Part shown: positions 30,070-38,535 of the stretch, in pieces
Layout: each line of letters begins with the position of its first letter
Numbering within the stretch: position 1 is the stretch's first letter
Notes under the pieces: generated by a model
What the model saw: the letters and a program-made list of their open reading frames with translations, nothing else
Database searches by the model: none
What the model was told of the DNA's origin: nothing
Program-made: the position numbers and the translations under genes
Assembly (NCBI RefSeq): GCF_012911975.1
Contig: NZ_SMDQ01000004.1
Location: 1 to 64,000, forward strand
Reading direction: 5' to 3'
Origin: Nodosilinea sp. P-1105
GTDB taxonomy: Bacteria > Cyanobacteriota > Cyanobacteriia > Phormidesmidales > Phormidesmidaceae
DNA: 64,000 bases

Positions 30070-30456
30070 ATGACTAAGCGTATTCTCGTGATTGACGATG
30101 AGCTCGATATTCGAGAAATCGTTTGCCTGTCCATAGAGGCGTTTAGCGGCTGGGATGCCGAAGGGGCGGCCTCTGGCGGCCAAGGGCTGGAAAAGGCTCA
30201 GCAGGGCCATTGGGATGCTATTTTGCTAGATATTTCGATGCCCGATATGGACGGGGTCGAAGTGTTTGAGAGGCTACAACAAACCCCCCAAACCCAACCA
30301 ATTCCGGTGATATTGCTAACCGCCAAGGTGCTACCTAGCGATCGCGATCGCTTTGCCAAACTGGGGGTAGCTGGTGTGATCACCAAGCCCTTTGACCCAG
30401 TTAATATTGGTCGGCAGATGGCCGAGCTGCTGACATGGCCATCTCCATCAAGATAA
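30070..30456 (+). CDS. Single-domain response regulator
   Basis: A 128-residue CheY-like receiver without output domain. Acidic pair in VIDDELD, phosphoacceptor Asp in ILLDISMPDMDG (about 54), Thr in LLTAKV and Lys in VITKPFDP are all present, so it should be phosphorylatable. It follows the multidomain regulator by 13 bp in the same direction, suggesting that the two work in one relay, perhaps through the HPt domain. No histidine kinase is in the window. Confidence 0.92.
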   Translation: MTKRILVIDDELDIREIVCLSIEAFSGWDAEGAASGGQGLEKAQQGHWDAILLDISMPDMDGVEVFERLQQTPQTQPIPVILLTAKVLPSDRDRFAKLGVAGVITKPFDPVNIGRQMAELLTWPSPSR

Positions 30457-30603
30457 GTGACATCAAGATGAGTGAAACTGGACTCAGCCCACGATCACTG
30501 TAGACTAAGCCCAGTCGCTTATTCCCTGGCTCATGAAGGTAGAGGAACCCGTTGCTGATAGTGTCAGGTTCTGGGTGCCAGGTATCAGGAATGATCGATC
30601 GAC

Positions 30604-31089
30604 CTATGCTGGGGTCAGCATCAGCACCAAAGCCCGCTTATCTAGAGCCTGCACCTTGCCAGCCTCGCCGATATCCTGCACAATCCGATCCAGTAGCTCT
30701 CCAGCCCGATCGCGGTGTTGGTGTTCCCGCCCCCGCAACCGCACTAAAAACTTGACGGAATCTCCCTTCGACAGCCACTCTGTCGCCCGCTTGATCCGCA
30801 ATTGGTAGTCAGACTCGCCCACATTAGGCCGCAGCTTGACCTCCTTGAGGGAAGGCTTAGAGCTTTGCTTTTGTCGCTTACTCTGTTGATACTGAAGCTT
30901 ACCGTAGTCCAGAATTTTGGCAACAGGAGCATCTTTGCCGTTCGAGACCACCACCAAATCGAGCCCTTCATCCTCAGCTAGCTTAAGCGCATCGCGAGTA
31001 TCAATGAGCCCCCGGTTTTGATTCTCATGATCAATCAGCAGCACCTGAGGTGCGCGAATTTGCCGGTTTACCAGTTGAGTCTTAGAAAT
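30604..31089 (-). CDS. infC: Translation initiation factor IF-3, probable AUU start
   Basis: IF-3 binds the 30S subunit and proofreads initiator tRNA/start codon pairing. The product (161 residues) has the IF3 N-domain (VNRQIRAPQVLLIDHENQ), the linker helix rich in Lys/Gln, and the IF3 C-domain with LKEVKLRPNV and FLVRLRGREHQH. The frame is open upstream to 31215, but that extension has no family character. The best start is ATT at 31089, eight bases after a GGAGG (31098-31102): no in-frame ATG or GTG is near, and infC genes classically use AUU so that IF-3 limits its own synthesis. The usual cyanobacterial IF-3 begins MPxIxKK-RDLPQINERIR; this sequence differs, so it may be a second paralogue. 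Confidence 0.85.
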   Translation of the reverse strand: MSKTQLVNRQIRAPQVLLIDHENQNRGLIDTRDALKLAEDEGLDLVVVSNGKDAPVAKILDYGKLQYQQSKRQKQSSKPSLKEVKLRPNVGESDYQLRIKRATEWLSKGDSVKFLVRLRGREHQHRDRAGELLDRIVQDIGEAGKVQALDKRALVLMLTPA

Positions 31090-31304
31090 AAGTCGATCCT
31101 CCAAGAATTCGATATAAAGGATATCGCTGACAACAGTGGTCAAGCGAACGGTTAGAGTATGGACCAAACTAAAACTAGAATAGCCTAGCTTTTCACAAGT
31201 GTCGTACTCAGCCAAGGGGTCTTAACAAAATGGTAAATCGCTAGTCAAGTATGAGTTTGGTCTAGGCGGCTCAACCCCTTGCTGGCCTTGTTTTAGGAAT
31301 CGTT

Positions 31305-32429
31305 ATGGCAGAGTACTTTTTGACCGTCGCCCGAGGGCTAGAGCCCCTGGCCGCCACCGAATTGGCGAGCCTGGGCGCTGAGGCCATTACCCCAGAGTTT
31401 TGCGGCGTTGCCTTTGAGGGCAATCGGGCGTTGCTGTACCGGGTGAATCTGTGGTCGAGGCTGGGGTTTCGGCTACTGGTGCGGCTGGCTACGGGTCCCT
31501 GTGGGGATGCAGACGACCTCTATCAGACGGTGCAGCAAATCGACTGGCGGCCCCACCTACCCCCCGATCACACCCTGGCGGTGGATGCCACCGGTAAAAA
31601 TCGTCGCCTTAACCATAGCCACTTCACGGCTTTGCAGGTCAAAAATGCGATTGTCGATCAGCAACGGCAACACTGGGGGGAGCGATCTGACATTGATAGT
31701 CAACACCCGGATGTGCGGGTCAATGTCCACATCCGGGGCGATCGCGCCATGATTAGCCTAGACAGCTCTGGCCATAGCTTGCACCGCCGGGGCTATCGGC
31801 ATGCGGTGGGCGCTGCCCCTCTCAAAGAGTCCCTGGCTGCTGCCCTGGTCACCTGGTCTGGCTGGTCGGGGGATATGCCCCTAATCGACCCCCTCTGCGG
31901 CTCTGGCACCTTGCCCCTAGAAGCCAGCCTCAAGGCCCTGAATATTGCCCCTGGACTCTTGAGGGAGCAATTTGGGTTTGAAACCTGGCCCGATTTTGAT
32001 GCCCCCCTCTGGCAACAGCAGATTCAGGACGCCAAAGCCAGCCGTAAACCAGACCTAGAGACAATCATTTGGGGCTGCGATCGCGACCCCGACGTTATTC
32101 AACAAGCCAGCGACAACGCCCAACGCTGTGGCCTGGAGGGCCAGATCGAGTTTTTTGAGCAGGAGCTGTCGGAGTTGGTGGCCCCGGCTGACAACGGTGT
32201 GATTCTCTGCAACCCGCCCTACGGCGAGCGCCTGGGCCAGGGGGAGGATTTAGGCCAGTTTTATCACCTCTTGGGGGAGGTGCTCAAACAGCGATTCAAG
32301 GGCTGGACCGCCTTTGTGCTCAGTGGCAACAAGGCCCTGGCTCAGCACATTGGCCTCAAGTCAGCCCAGCGCATCCCCGTATACAACGGGTCGCTGCCCT
32401 GTCAGTGGATGAAGTATGAGTTGTATTGA
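31305..32429 (+). CDS. THUMP-domain class I SAM-dependent RNA methyltransferase (RlmL N-terminal type)
   Basis: A 374-residue protein resembling the m2G2445-methylating half of E. coli RlmL (YcbY). The N-terminal THUMP-associated region covers about residues 40-155, followed by the Rossmann methyltransferase with motif I DPLCGSGTLPLEAS (about 195-208) and the N6/N2-type catalytic NPPYGERL (about 303-310). Expected to modify a guanosine in 23S rRNA with SAM; exact target is inferred. Divergent from infC with about 215 bp between. Cytoplasmic. Confidence 0.9.
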   Translation: MAEYFLTVARGLEPLAATELASLGAEAITPEFCGVAFEGNRALLYRVNLWSRLGFRLLVRLATGPCGDADDLYQTVQQIDWRPHLPPDHTLAVDATGKNRRLNHSHFTALQVKNAIVDQQRQHWGERSDIDSQHPDVRVNVHIRGDRAMISLDSSGHSLHRRGYRHAVGAAPLKESLAAALVTWSGWSGDMPLIDPLCGSGTLPLEASLKALNIAPGLLREQFGFETWPDFDAPLWQQQIQDAKASRKPDLETIIWGCDRDPDVIQQASDNAQRCGLEGQIEFFEQELSELVAPADNGVILCNPPYGERLGQGEDLGQFYHLLGEVLKQRFKGWTAFVLSGNKALAQHIGLKSAQRIPVYNGSLPCQWMKYELY

Positions 32430-32457
32430 GGGGGACAGGGGACAGGGGACAGGGGGT
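32430..32457. repeat. 7-bp tandem run (GGGGACA)n
   Basis: About three and a half copies of GGGGACA lie right after the methyltransferase stop, a typical short tandem repeat of cyanobacterial spacers. Confidence 0.85.
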
Positions 32458-32463
32458 TAGAGA

Positions 32464-33150
32464 TTATTCCCCAGGGGGGCTGGCTGGAGGAGTCACGGCT
32501 GGCTGGCCAACCCCTTGACTGAGGCTGTAAGCCAGTTTGTCAGCCAACCCGGCCACCCAGGCTTCATCCTGTTTGGTATAGCTGCGGGGGGCATTGGCGG
32601 CTAGAATCAGCGCCCCGGCGTCCCCCAGGGGTTGGCAAATCACCCCCTGGGTATTGTCTGGCAGATAGTCAAATTCCACCCGGCCGGGATAGATGGCCAG
32701 CTTGACCAGATACACCGCCTTGCCCGTCTCCAATACCCGCTTCAGGATCGGGCCAGGGGTGACGGTGGCTTTGGGGCCTAATACCCCCCGTCGCAGCAAG
32801 ACGCGACCCTGGTAATACACCACCAGCGATCGCGTCACCGTATTGGTTAGCAGTAAATGGGAGGCCCAGGCTAGCTCAGTTTTGACCGCTTCGGGTAAAT
32901 CCTCGGCCAAATCAAACCCCTCTTCCCCCGTTAACACGACCGCCTCGGGCGGAATCGGCTGCACCCGCTGCCAGAGCAAGCCAGTCAAAATCAGCAGCGC
33001 GCTGAGGATCACCCCGATCACATCCGATCGGGCCTGGGATTCGGTCAGGGCTGGGGTCAACAGCCGATTTAGCAGCAGCAGGGTACCGCCCAAACTACCG
33101 ACCACAATCGGTAACAGTCGTAACTCCCGGCTGGTCCTGGCTGTTGTCAT
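32464..33150 (-). CDS. Cofactor assembly of complex C subunit B (CCB2/CCB4-like)
   Basis: A 228-residue membrane protein of the CCB family that attaches heme ci covalently to cytochrome b6 in the b6f complex. Two hydrophobic segments lie in the first 65 residues (LLPIVVGSLGGTLLLLNRLL in part, then VIGVILSALLILTGLLW), followed by a soluble domain of about 150 residues with GDAGALILAANAPRSYT. Ends in a proline-rich tail. Standalone minus-strand gene converging on the methyltransferase gene. Confidence 0.83.
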   Translation of the reverse strand: MTTARTSRELRLLPIVVGSLGGTLLLLNRLLTPALTESQARSDVIGVILSALLILTGLLWQRVQPIPPEAVVLTGEEGFDLAEDLPEAVKTELAWASHLLLTNTVTRSLVVYYQGRVLLRRGVLGPKATVTPGPILKRVLETGKAVYLVKLAIYPGRVEFDYLPDNTQGVICQPLGDAGALILAANAPRSYTKQDEAWVAGLADKLAYSLSQGVGQPAVTPPASPPGE

Positions 33151-33204
33151 GGCTCCCTGGGGCTAATCGCGGGACAGCCCATCCTTACGCTACTGGGAAC
33201 CAGT

Positions 33205-34170
33205 CTACCCCGCTAGAGACTCGCTATCACCGACAATCGACCGCATGCCTTCTAGGGTGGCAGGGATGCTGCGGGGATCCATAAACATCACTTTGCTACT
33301 ATCGCTACTGCCAATTTTGAGGCCCATCTCCATATAGTGTTGAGCAATTAAAAATTGCAGTGCTTCCCGAGTACCAGGATCCTCGGTCATGGTTTTAGCA
33401 ATAATCTGCATCGCCTCAGCCGTGGCCTGGGCCTGCAAGATTTGTTCTTGGCGAAAGGCTTGGGCCTTCATGACGATGGCTTTTTGCTGGGCTTCTGCGT
33501 CTAAAATAGCGGCTTTTTGGCGGGCTTCTGCATCTAAGACAGCCGACTCAGCCTTGCCTCGGGCAGAGTTTACAGCCGATTCCCGCTCCCCTTCTGAGGT
33601 CAACACGGCGGCCCGCTTTTTGCGCTCAGCCGCCATTTGCAGTTCCATCGAGTCTTGCACCGCCTTCGAGGGCACAATATCCCGCAATTCCACCCGGGTC
33701 ACCTTCACCCCCCAGGGATCAGTGGAAATATCCAGTTCCCGCAGCAGAATTTCGTTAATCTCAGAACGGGCGGTAAAGGTTTGATCTAGCTCTAGCTGAC
33801 CCATCTCGGCGCGAATTTGGGTCAGTACCAGGTTGACCATGGCCGCCTGCAGGTTTTCCACCTTGTAGTAGGCCTTTTCCATATCCACAATCCGCCAGTA
33901 CACTACCGCATCGACGCTGATGGACACGTTGTCGCGGGTAATACACTGTTGGGGGGGCACATCCAGCACCCGCTCTCGAATGGTCTGTCGATAGACCACC
34001 TTGTCTAGGAAGGGAATCAAGAAGTTGAGGCCCGGGGTCAACTTCTTGCCGTTGTATTTCCCCAGGGTTTCCACCAGGGCTTCGTCGCTTTGGTTGATGA
34101 TTTTGACAGAGCTAGCGGCAATGGAGCCGCCAAAAAATAAAATAATCAGAAAACTAACTAAACCACCCAT
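33205..34170 (-). CDS. SPFH/Band 7 slipin-type membrane protein
   Basis: A 321-residue stomatin/slipin relative. One N-terminal membrane segment ([19 protein letters not shown]), the SPFH domain (about 20-190, with [20 protein letters not shown] in part and [17 protein letters not shown]), then a long alanine/glutamate-rich coiled coil (about 190-275) that drives oligomer rings. It follows an NfeD gene by 75 bp on the same strand; slipin-NfeD pairs are widespread and form membrane microdomain scaffolds. Substrate or partner beyond NfeD is unknown. Confidence 0.92.
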   Translation of the reverse strand: MGGLVSFLIILFFGGSIAASSVKIINQSDEALVETLGKYNGKKLTPGLNFLIPFLDKVVYRQTIRERVLDVPPQQCITRDNVSISVDAVVYWRIVDMEKAYYKVENLQAAMVNLVLTQIRAEMGQLELDQTFTARSEINEILLRELDISTDPWGVKVTRVELRDIVPSKAVQDSMELQMAAERKKRAAVLTSEGERESAVNSARGKAESAVLDAEARQKAAILDAEAQQKAIVMKAQAFRQEQILQAQATAEAMQIIAKTMTEDPGTREALQFLIAQHYMEMGLKIGSSDSSKVMFMDPRSIPATLEGMRSIVGDSESLAG

Positions 34171-34245
34171 AGTTTGAGTTCCTTAGATTGTGGGTCATCA
34201 ATGATTAAGACAGGATATCTAGGCGTTCTATCCCTACTGGTTACT

Positions 34246-34671
34246 TCACATCCTCAAGGCGCTTTCCGGCATCACATACAAGGTATTGCCCTTGCGGCTG
34301 ACCACCACCACTGGCTGATCGGCCGGAATCAGCAGCGCTTCATCATCGCAGCGAGCTGACCAGGAGTTGCCCTCATAGAGCACCCGCCCGGCCTGACCTG
34401 GGGGAATGGCAGTGAGGGTACGGGCTTCGGTGGAATCGAGCAAAATGCTGGGGGTGCGCTTAGGCATAAACCGGCGCAACAGAAAGATGAAGATTAGCGA
34501 TAGCACTACCCAGAGGGCAATTTGCAGGCCGAACCAGGGGACCACCAACGCCACTAGGGCCACCACAAAGGCACTGAGCCCCAGGGTGGACTCCACAAAG
34601 CCAGTGGGTAGAAAGAGTTCCATCAGACAGAACACAGCACCCAAAATTACCCAAAATAGGGGATAGTTCAT
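34246..34671 (-). CDS. NfeD family membrane protein
   Basis: A 141-residue short-form NfeD: three closely packed hydrophobic segments in residues 3-75 and a C-terminal OB-fold domain (about 85-140) with the family words PPGQAGRVLYEGNSWSARC and VVVVSRKGNTLYV. It lacks the protease domain of long NfeDs, as is normal for the type encoded next to slipins. Upstream partner of the slipin gene in a two-gene operon. Confidence 0.9.
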   Translation of the reverse strand: MNYPLFWVILGAVFCLMELFLPTGFVESTLGLSAFVVALVALVVPWFGLQIALWVVLSLIFIFLLRRFMPKRTPSILLDSTEARTLTAIPPGQAGRVLYEGNSWSARCDDEALLIPADQPVVVVSRKGNTLYVMPESALRM

Positions 34672-34830
34672 AGGAAAAATGAGATGGAAGCGGGCTGAAA
34701 GGACGGCGGGGCACAGACTTTCTCTATGTTGCCCGCTGAAATCACCAATATCCTCTAGGATTAATCTATCTTTAGGGTCAGCCCTTGCGGGGCCTGATGA
34801 CGTTGTCTTAAGAAATGCTGGCTTTGGCCT

Positions 34831-36636
34831 ATGAACCGTGTTGAGCGTCTGCCATCTCGCATGAAGCCTTACCTATGGGCCGTGGGAGAGGGCCTGGACA
34901 CCTTACCCCTAGATGAATTGGTGAGCCAGCGTTATCGGGTCGTGGCCCCCCGGGTATGGCTGGATACCCGACCCGAACAACGGCCCGATACCCCCGATAG
35001 CTTACCCCCGGTAGCGACCCCTTACTTAACGCTACACCACCACCGCCTGCACGTGCCAGGTCTCTATGGGGTGTTGGAGCAGGCCATCACCACGCCTATT
35101 TTGTTGTTAGAGAATGCGCCTATTCATCCCCAGGGGGGAGAACTCTACCCCACCCTTGAGACTGGGCTGTTTAACGCATCACCCCTGCGGCAGATCAACT
35201 GGATCTGGCAAATGTGGGAGCTGTGGCCGATTCTAGAGGCCTATGGGGTGGCCACGAGTCTACTCACCCCGAATAATGTGCGGGTAGAGGGGTGGCGGAT
35301 TCGCTTACTAGAGTTGGTGGCTGACCCAGACCCGCCGGAATTAGCCGCATTGACCCAACGGTGGCGATCGCTATTATCCCCCATTCATGTTTCAGTGTCA
35401 GAACCCCTAGGACAGTTGCTTGATGCCATCGATCAGGGCCGGGTCGAGGTAGAGACCATCGGGCTCCAGCTCAACCAAATCTTGCTGACCCAGGGGGCCG
35501 CCGTCTCCAGCCGCTTGGCCTTGGCGGGGGCACTGACCCAGGGGCCAACTCAACCCCGAAATGAAGATGCCTGCTGGCCCTATGGTCCGGCCCTAGAGCT
35601 AGAGAGCGATGACGAGCGGTTGCAGGTGGGCATTGTCTGCGATGGGGTAGGGGGCCATGACGATGGCGAAGTTGCTAGCCAGCTAGCGGTCCAGTCTTTA
35701 CAGATTCAGCTGCAGTCTTTACTGGCGGAAACCCAAAAAGAATTTCAACTGTTGCCGCCCCAGGTGGTGACCCAGCAGTTGGAGGCGGTAATTCGCATCG
35801 TCAACGAACTGCTGAATTTTCAAAATGACAACCAAGGGCGAGTGGGTCGCCAGCGCATGGGCACCACCCTGGTGATGGCGGTGATTATTCCCCAACGGGT
35901 GCAAACAGATGAGGGTTGGGGCCGGGTCAATGAGGTTTACCTGGCCCATGTGGGAGACAGTCGAGCCTACTGGATTACCCCCGACTACTGCCACCAACTC
36001 ACGGTCGATGATGACATCGCTGGCCGGGAAGTGTTAGCTGGGCGCCAGACCTGGCCCTTGGCCAAACAACGCACCGATGCTGGTGCCCTGACCCAGGCCC
36101 TGGGCACCCGGGGGGGGGGCCACCTGCACCCCCACATCCAACGCCTGATTCTGGATGAAACGGGTCTGTTGCTGCTGTGTAGTGATGGCCTCAGCGACAA
36201 CTACCGGATTGAGGATGCCTGGGCGAATTACATCGGGTTGATTATCAAGGATATTGTCACCCTGGAGTCGGCGGTGGCCTCATGGATTGAGTTGGCTAAC
36301 CAGAAAAATGGCCACGACAACACAGCGGTGGTGTTGATGCAGCACAAGCTGGTCACACCCATCGGGGGTAGGGCTGACGCTACTCCCCTAGACGATAACC
36401 CCCGAGAGGAACGGGTGTCCCCGACCGGGGCCAAACTCTATGGCGAAAGCCTGGGACAAGAGGACACTGCTGCTGCCAGCACCCCTAAGCGGCCTAAGGG
36501 TATACCCCGATGGCTCTTGGCGGTGTCTGGGGGAGCACTGCTGATCGCCTTGGTGGGCTGGTGGCTGATGACCCGATCGCCGACTCCCCCTACCCCCACC
36601 CCACCAGCGGAGACAGAGATAGAACCCGAGTCTTAG
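34831..36636 (+). CDS. Membrane-anchored PP2C-type protein phosphatase
   Basis: A 601-residue protein. Residues about 1-225 are an unassigned region, possibly a degenerate kinase-like or regulatory domain, since it has no kinase motifs. The PP2C domain spans about 230-510: RNEDACW, VCDGVGGHDDGE (metal-binding Asp-Gly), HVGDSRAYW, LLLLCSDGLSDN and NGHDNTAVVL are present, so metal-dependent Ser/Thr phosphatase activity is expected. One transmembrane helix near the C-terminus (about 558-580, WLLAVSGGALLIALVGWWLM) anchors it with a proline-rich tail outside. Divergent from nfeD; a small membrane-protein gene follows 23 bp downstream. Confidence 0.92.
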   Translation: MNRVERLPSRMKPYLWAVGEGLDTLPLDELVSQRYRVVAPRVWLDTRPEQRPDTPDSLPPVATPYLTLHHHRLHVPGLYGVLEQAITTPILLLENAPIHPQGGELYPTLETGLFNASPLRQINWIWQMWELWPILEAYGVATSLLTPNNVRVEGWRIRLLELVADPDPPELAALTQRWRSLLSPIHVSVSEPLGQLLDAIDQGRVEVETIGLQLNQILLTQGAAVSSRLALAGALTQGPTQPRNEDACWPYGPALELESDDERLQVGIVCDGVGGHDDGEVASQLAVQSLQIQLQSLLAETQKEFQLLPPQVVTQQLEAVIRIVNELLNFQNDNQGRVGRQRMGTTLVMAVIIPQRVQTDEGWGRVNEVYLAHVGDSRAYWITPDYCHQLTVDDDIAGREVLAGRQTWPLAKQRTDAGALTQALGTRGGGHLHPHIQRLILDETGLLLLCSDGLSDNYRIEDAWANYIGLIIKDIVTLESAVASWIELANQKNGHDNTAVVLMQHKLVTPIGGRADATPLDDNPREERVSPTGAKLYGESLGQEDTAAASTPKRPKGIPRWLLAVSGGALLIALVGWWLMTRSPTPPTPTPPAETEIEPES

Positions 36637-36659
36637 GGGGCAGTGATGAGGGTCAAGTG

Positions 36660-37073
36660 ATGGCACTGTTAAGTGATACCTGGACAATGCCCTGGACCGA
36701 TGGCTTGCAGTCGGCGCTGCTCAATCCAGTCCAGACCTGGTTGGCCGAACACCCGCTGATTGCCTGGCTGGTAGCGCATCCCCTGTGGGCCTTAGGCTTG
36801 CTGGTGCTCGGCATTTTGCTGCTGGCTGGATTGTGGAGCGCGATCGCCCGGCTGACCGAAGGCTTTTGGCTAACCCTGGTAGGGTTACCGTTTCAGCTAG
36901 TCAGTTGGTTGTTTACCACGGTGACTAGGGTGTTGGTTCGACGCTGGGCCAAGCCAGCCCCCCAGGCCCACCCCGATCGGCTGACGGAAATTATCGGTCG
37001 TCTAGAAACCCTGCAAACCGAACAGGAAGATCTGCTGGCGGAAATGCGGCAGTTATTGGGGGAGAGGGAGTAG
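36660..37073 (+). CDS. Small membrane protein with C-terminal coiled coil
   Basis: A 137-residue protein. Two hydrophobic stretches (about residues 33-66 and 73-95) and a helical, acidic C-terminus (RLETLQTEQEDLLAEMRQL) that could form a coiled coil. The family is not recognised. ATG at 36660 is chosen since the frame upstream overlaps the phosphatase gene. Its tight spacing behind the phosphatase suggests the two are cotranscribed. Confidence 0.65.
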   Translation: MALLSDTWTMPWTDGLQSALLNPVQTWLAEHPLIAWLVAHPLWALGLLVLGILLLAGLWSAIARLTEGFWLTLVGLPFQLVSWLFTTVTRVLVRRWAKPAPQAHPDRLTEIIGRLETLQTEQEDLLAEMRQLLGERE

Positions 37074-37126
37074 GGGAGGTGGGGTGATGGGGTGGTGGGG
37101 GGATGGGGGGATAAGCGAGGGAGACA
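37074..37126. repeat. G-rich low-complexity run
   Basis: GGGGTGATGGGGTGGTGGGG and similar words fill the start of the spacer. It resembles the G-rich arms further along the window, but without their regular unit and without a C-rich partner. Confidence 0.6.
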
Positions 37127-37240
37127 ATGTTTTTATTTTTGTCGAAGCTGCTGCCACTGTTGATCTATCCCCTGGGGTTAGCCTGTGTACGGTTGGCCAA
37201 CTTATGCGGCAGAGGACTAAACCTGGTATCGGCCGTCTAG
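37127..37240 (+). pseudogene. N-terminal remnant of a YdcF-like (DUF218) membrane protein
   Basis: An ATG preceded by GCGAGGGAGACA opens a 37-codon frame reading MFLFLSKLLPLLIYPLGLAC, which strongly resembles the start of cyanobacterial YdcF/ElyC/SanA-type proteins (short basic lead, first membrane helix). After about 22 residues it loses the hydrophobic pattern and ends in TAG, overlapping the stop of the minus-strand gene by three bases. The catalytic DUF218 domain is absent. Either a decayed gene or a short membrane peptide; the first is more likely. Confidence 0.5.
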
Positions 37241-37746
37241 CCTTTGGCCGTATAGCCCTGAATATTCTCTGGACGAAACTGACGCATAATTGGTGTCGCT
37301 TGGCGCACCAATCCTTCGGACCCACGCACCACCACCAGAAACTTGCCGTCGTTGAGGCGGTTGCGGTAAGACAAGGCATCGCCACTACCAATGGCAATAC
37401 CCACGCCACCGCCAATAAAAAAGGCCCCCATGGCCCCAGAGCCAGCCCCCAACAGACCGCCAATCAACTGATTGCCCAAACGCCCAGTCCAGGCAAAGGT
37501 GTCAAGTCCAGTAATCAGGTTGAACACAAACCCGGCCGCAAAGCCAAAGGGCACCAGCCACAGCATCATCAGCCGAATTTGCTTCCAGGCCTGGTCGGCG
37601 GGGTCAATCAGCCCGTAGTCATCGGCAGACTTAAAACCGTTACCTAAAATATCAAAGCTGTCTTTGGGCACCTCAGCTTTTTCTAGGGCAATGTAAGTTT
37701 CTTCGGCTTTGATTCGAGTATCGAAAACGGCTACCAGATAGTTCAT
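37237..37746 (-). CDS. Membrane protein with general-stress (YflT-like) N-terminus and glycine-zipper helices
   Basis: A 169-residue protein. The first 60 residues (MNYLVAVFDTRIKAEETYIAL) resemble general stress protein 17M/YflT-type ferredoxin-like domains; the middle has a hydrophobic helix (about 74-95) and a glycine-zipper segment (LIGGLLGAGSGAMGAFFIGG, about 111-130). The end (FLVVVRGSEGLVRQATPI) returns to a small alpha/beta pattern. ATG at 37746 gives the conserved-looking start; a longer frame adds 18 atypical residues. Function unknown. Confidence 0.68.
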   Translation of the reverse strand: MNYLVAVFDTRIKAEETYIALEKAEVPKDSFDILGNGFKSADDYGLIDPADQAWKQIRLMMLWLVPFGFAAGFVFNLITGLDTFAWTGRLGNQLIGGLLGAGSGAMGAFFIGGGVGIAIGSGDALSYRNRLNDGKFLVVVRGSEGLVRQATPIMRQFRPENIQGYTAKG

Positions 37747-37845
37747 CGCAATCCCTAAAGGTACGTCAATCAGCACTGTTCCTGAAACCTGGCCGCTCAC
37801 CCCTGAAACCCCGAGCCAGGGTTGTCATGGTTTTACCAGCCAGGA

Positions 37846-38535
37846 TTAGTTGCGTAGTTTAGGACAAGGTTGCGGCCTGGCCGCTAAGGCGCATTGGTCC
37901 ACTAAACAGGGTTGATTATAGGCTGCTTCCGTTTCTAGGGGTGGCGGCGGCTGGCCAAACACCATCTCACAGCTAAAATCTTCAAAGTTAGGGGTCATGG
38001 TCAGCGGAATGCCAAAATCTTCGGTAAAAAATCGCTGGGTGGGTAACTTGCACATGTTGACGCACAGGCCAACGCAGCGGCTCTCATCCAGGTAACGGCA
38101 TTTTTTAATCTGTACACCGCTTGCCTGGGGGCGTACCCGTCCGGTGCCGTCATCGACGTCTACCGTCGTAACGTCGCAGGGGCCAACCAACCACTCAAAC
38201 AATCGGGTGGCAAACCAAGCATTGAGCTCACACACCAACTGGGTGGGCGAAAAGAGCTGACGAATCAGCCATAGGGCCGGCCCAGGTACCAAAGATCTCA
38301 GCACTACCGCCACCACGGCTTGTTGCTCTTGGGCGTTGCGTCCCTGCATAATTTGTTTCGACAGGTCCACAAACCCGTCGTAGCCCTTGAAGGCGGTTTT
38401 TTGCCCCACAGCGCGGGACATTTTGCGACTAAATAGCCCAATAAATAAGCGGTCGAAGATATTATCGCGATAAACCGTCTTTTCAGACGTGGGGCCGACC
38501 CCAGAGACTGGTTGCAGCGGCATGTTTTTCTTCAC
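37846..38535 (-). CDS. DUF4033 protein, D27 beta-carotene isomerase-like
   Basis: A 229-residue homologue of plant DWARF27, the iron-containing isomerase that converts all-trans- to 9-cis-beta-carotene; cyanobacterial relatives are of uncertain role. The C-terminal half carries the DUF4033 cysteines and signature: KKCRYLDESRCVGLCVNMCK (about 150-169), EDFSCEMVFGQPPPP and a Cys-rich tail (PCLVDQCALAARPQPCPK). The start is unclear: GTG at 38535 or ATG at 38523. A perfect, extended Shine-Dalgarno AAAGGAGGTGATC lies 14 bases ahead of the GTG and closer to an out-of-frame ATG at 38539. Confidence 0.83.
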   Translation of the reverse strand: MKKNMPLQPVSGVGPTSEKTVYRDNIFDRLFIGLFSRKMSRAVGQKTAFKGYDGFVDLSKQIMQGRNAQEQQAVVAVVLRSLVPGPALWLIRQLFSPTQLVCELNAWFATRLFEWLVGPCDVTTVDVDDGTGRVRPQASGVQIKKCRYLDESRCVGLCVNMCKLPTQRFFTEDFGIPLTMTPNFEDFSCEMVFGQPPPPLETEAAYNQPCLVDQCALAARPQPCPKLRN

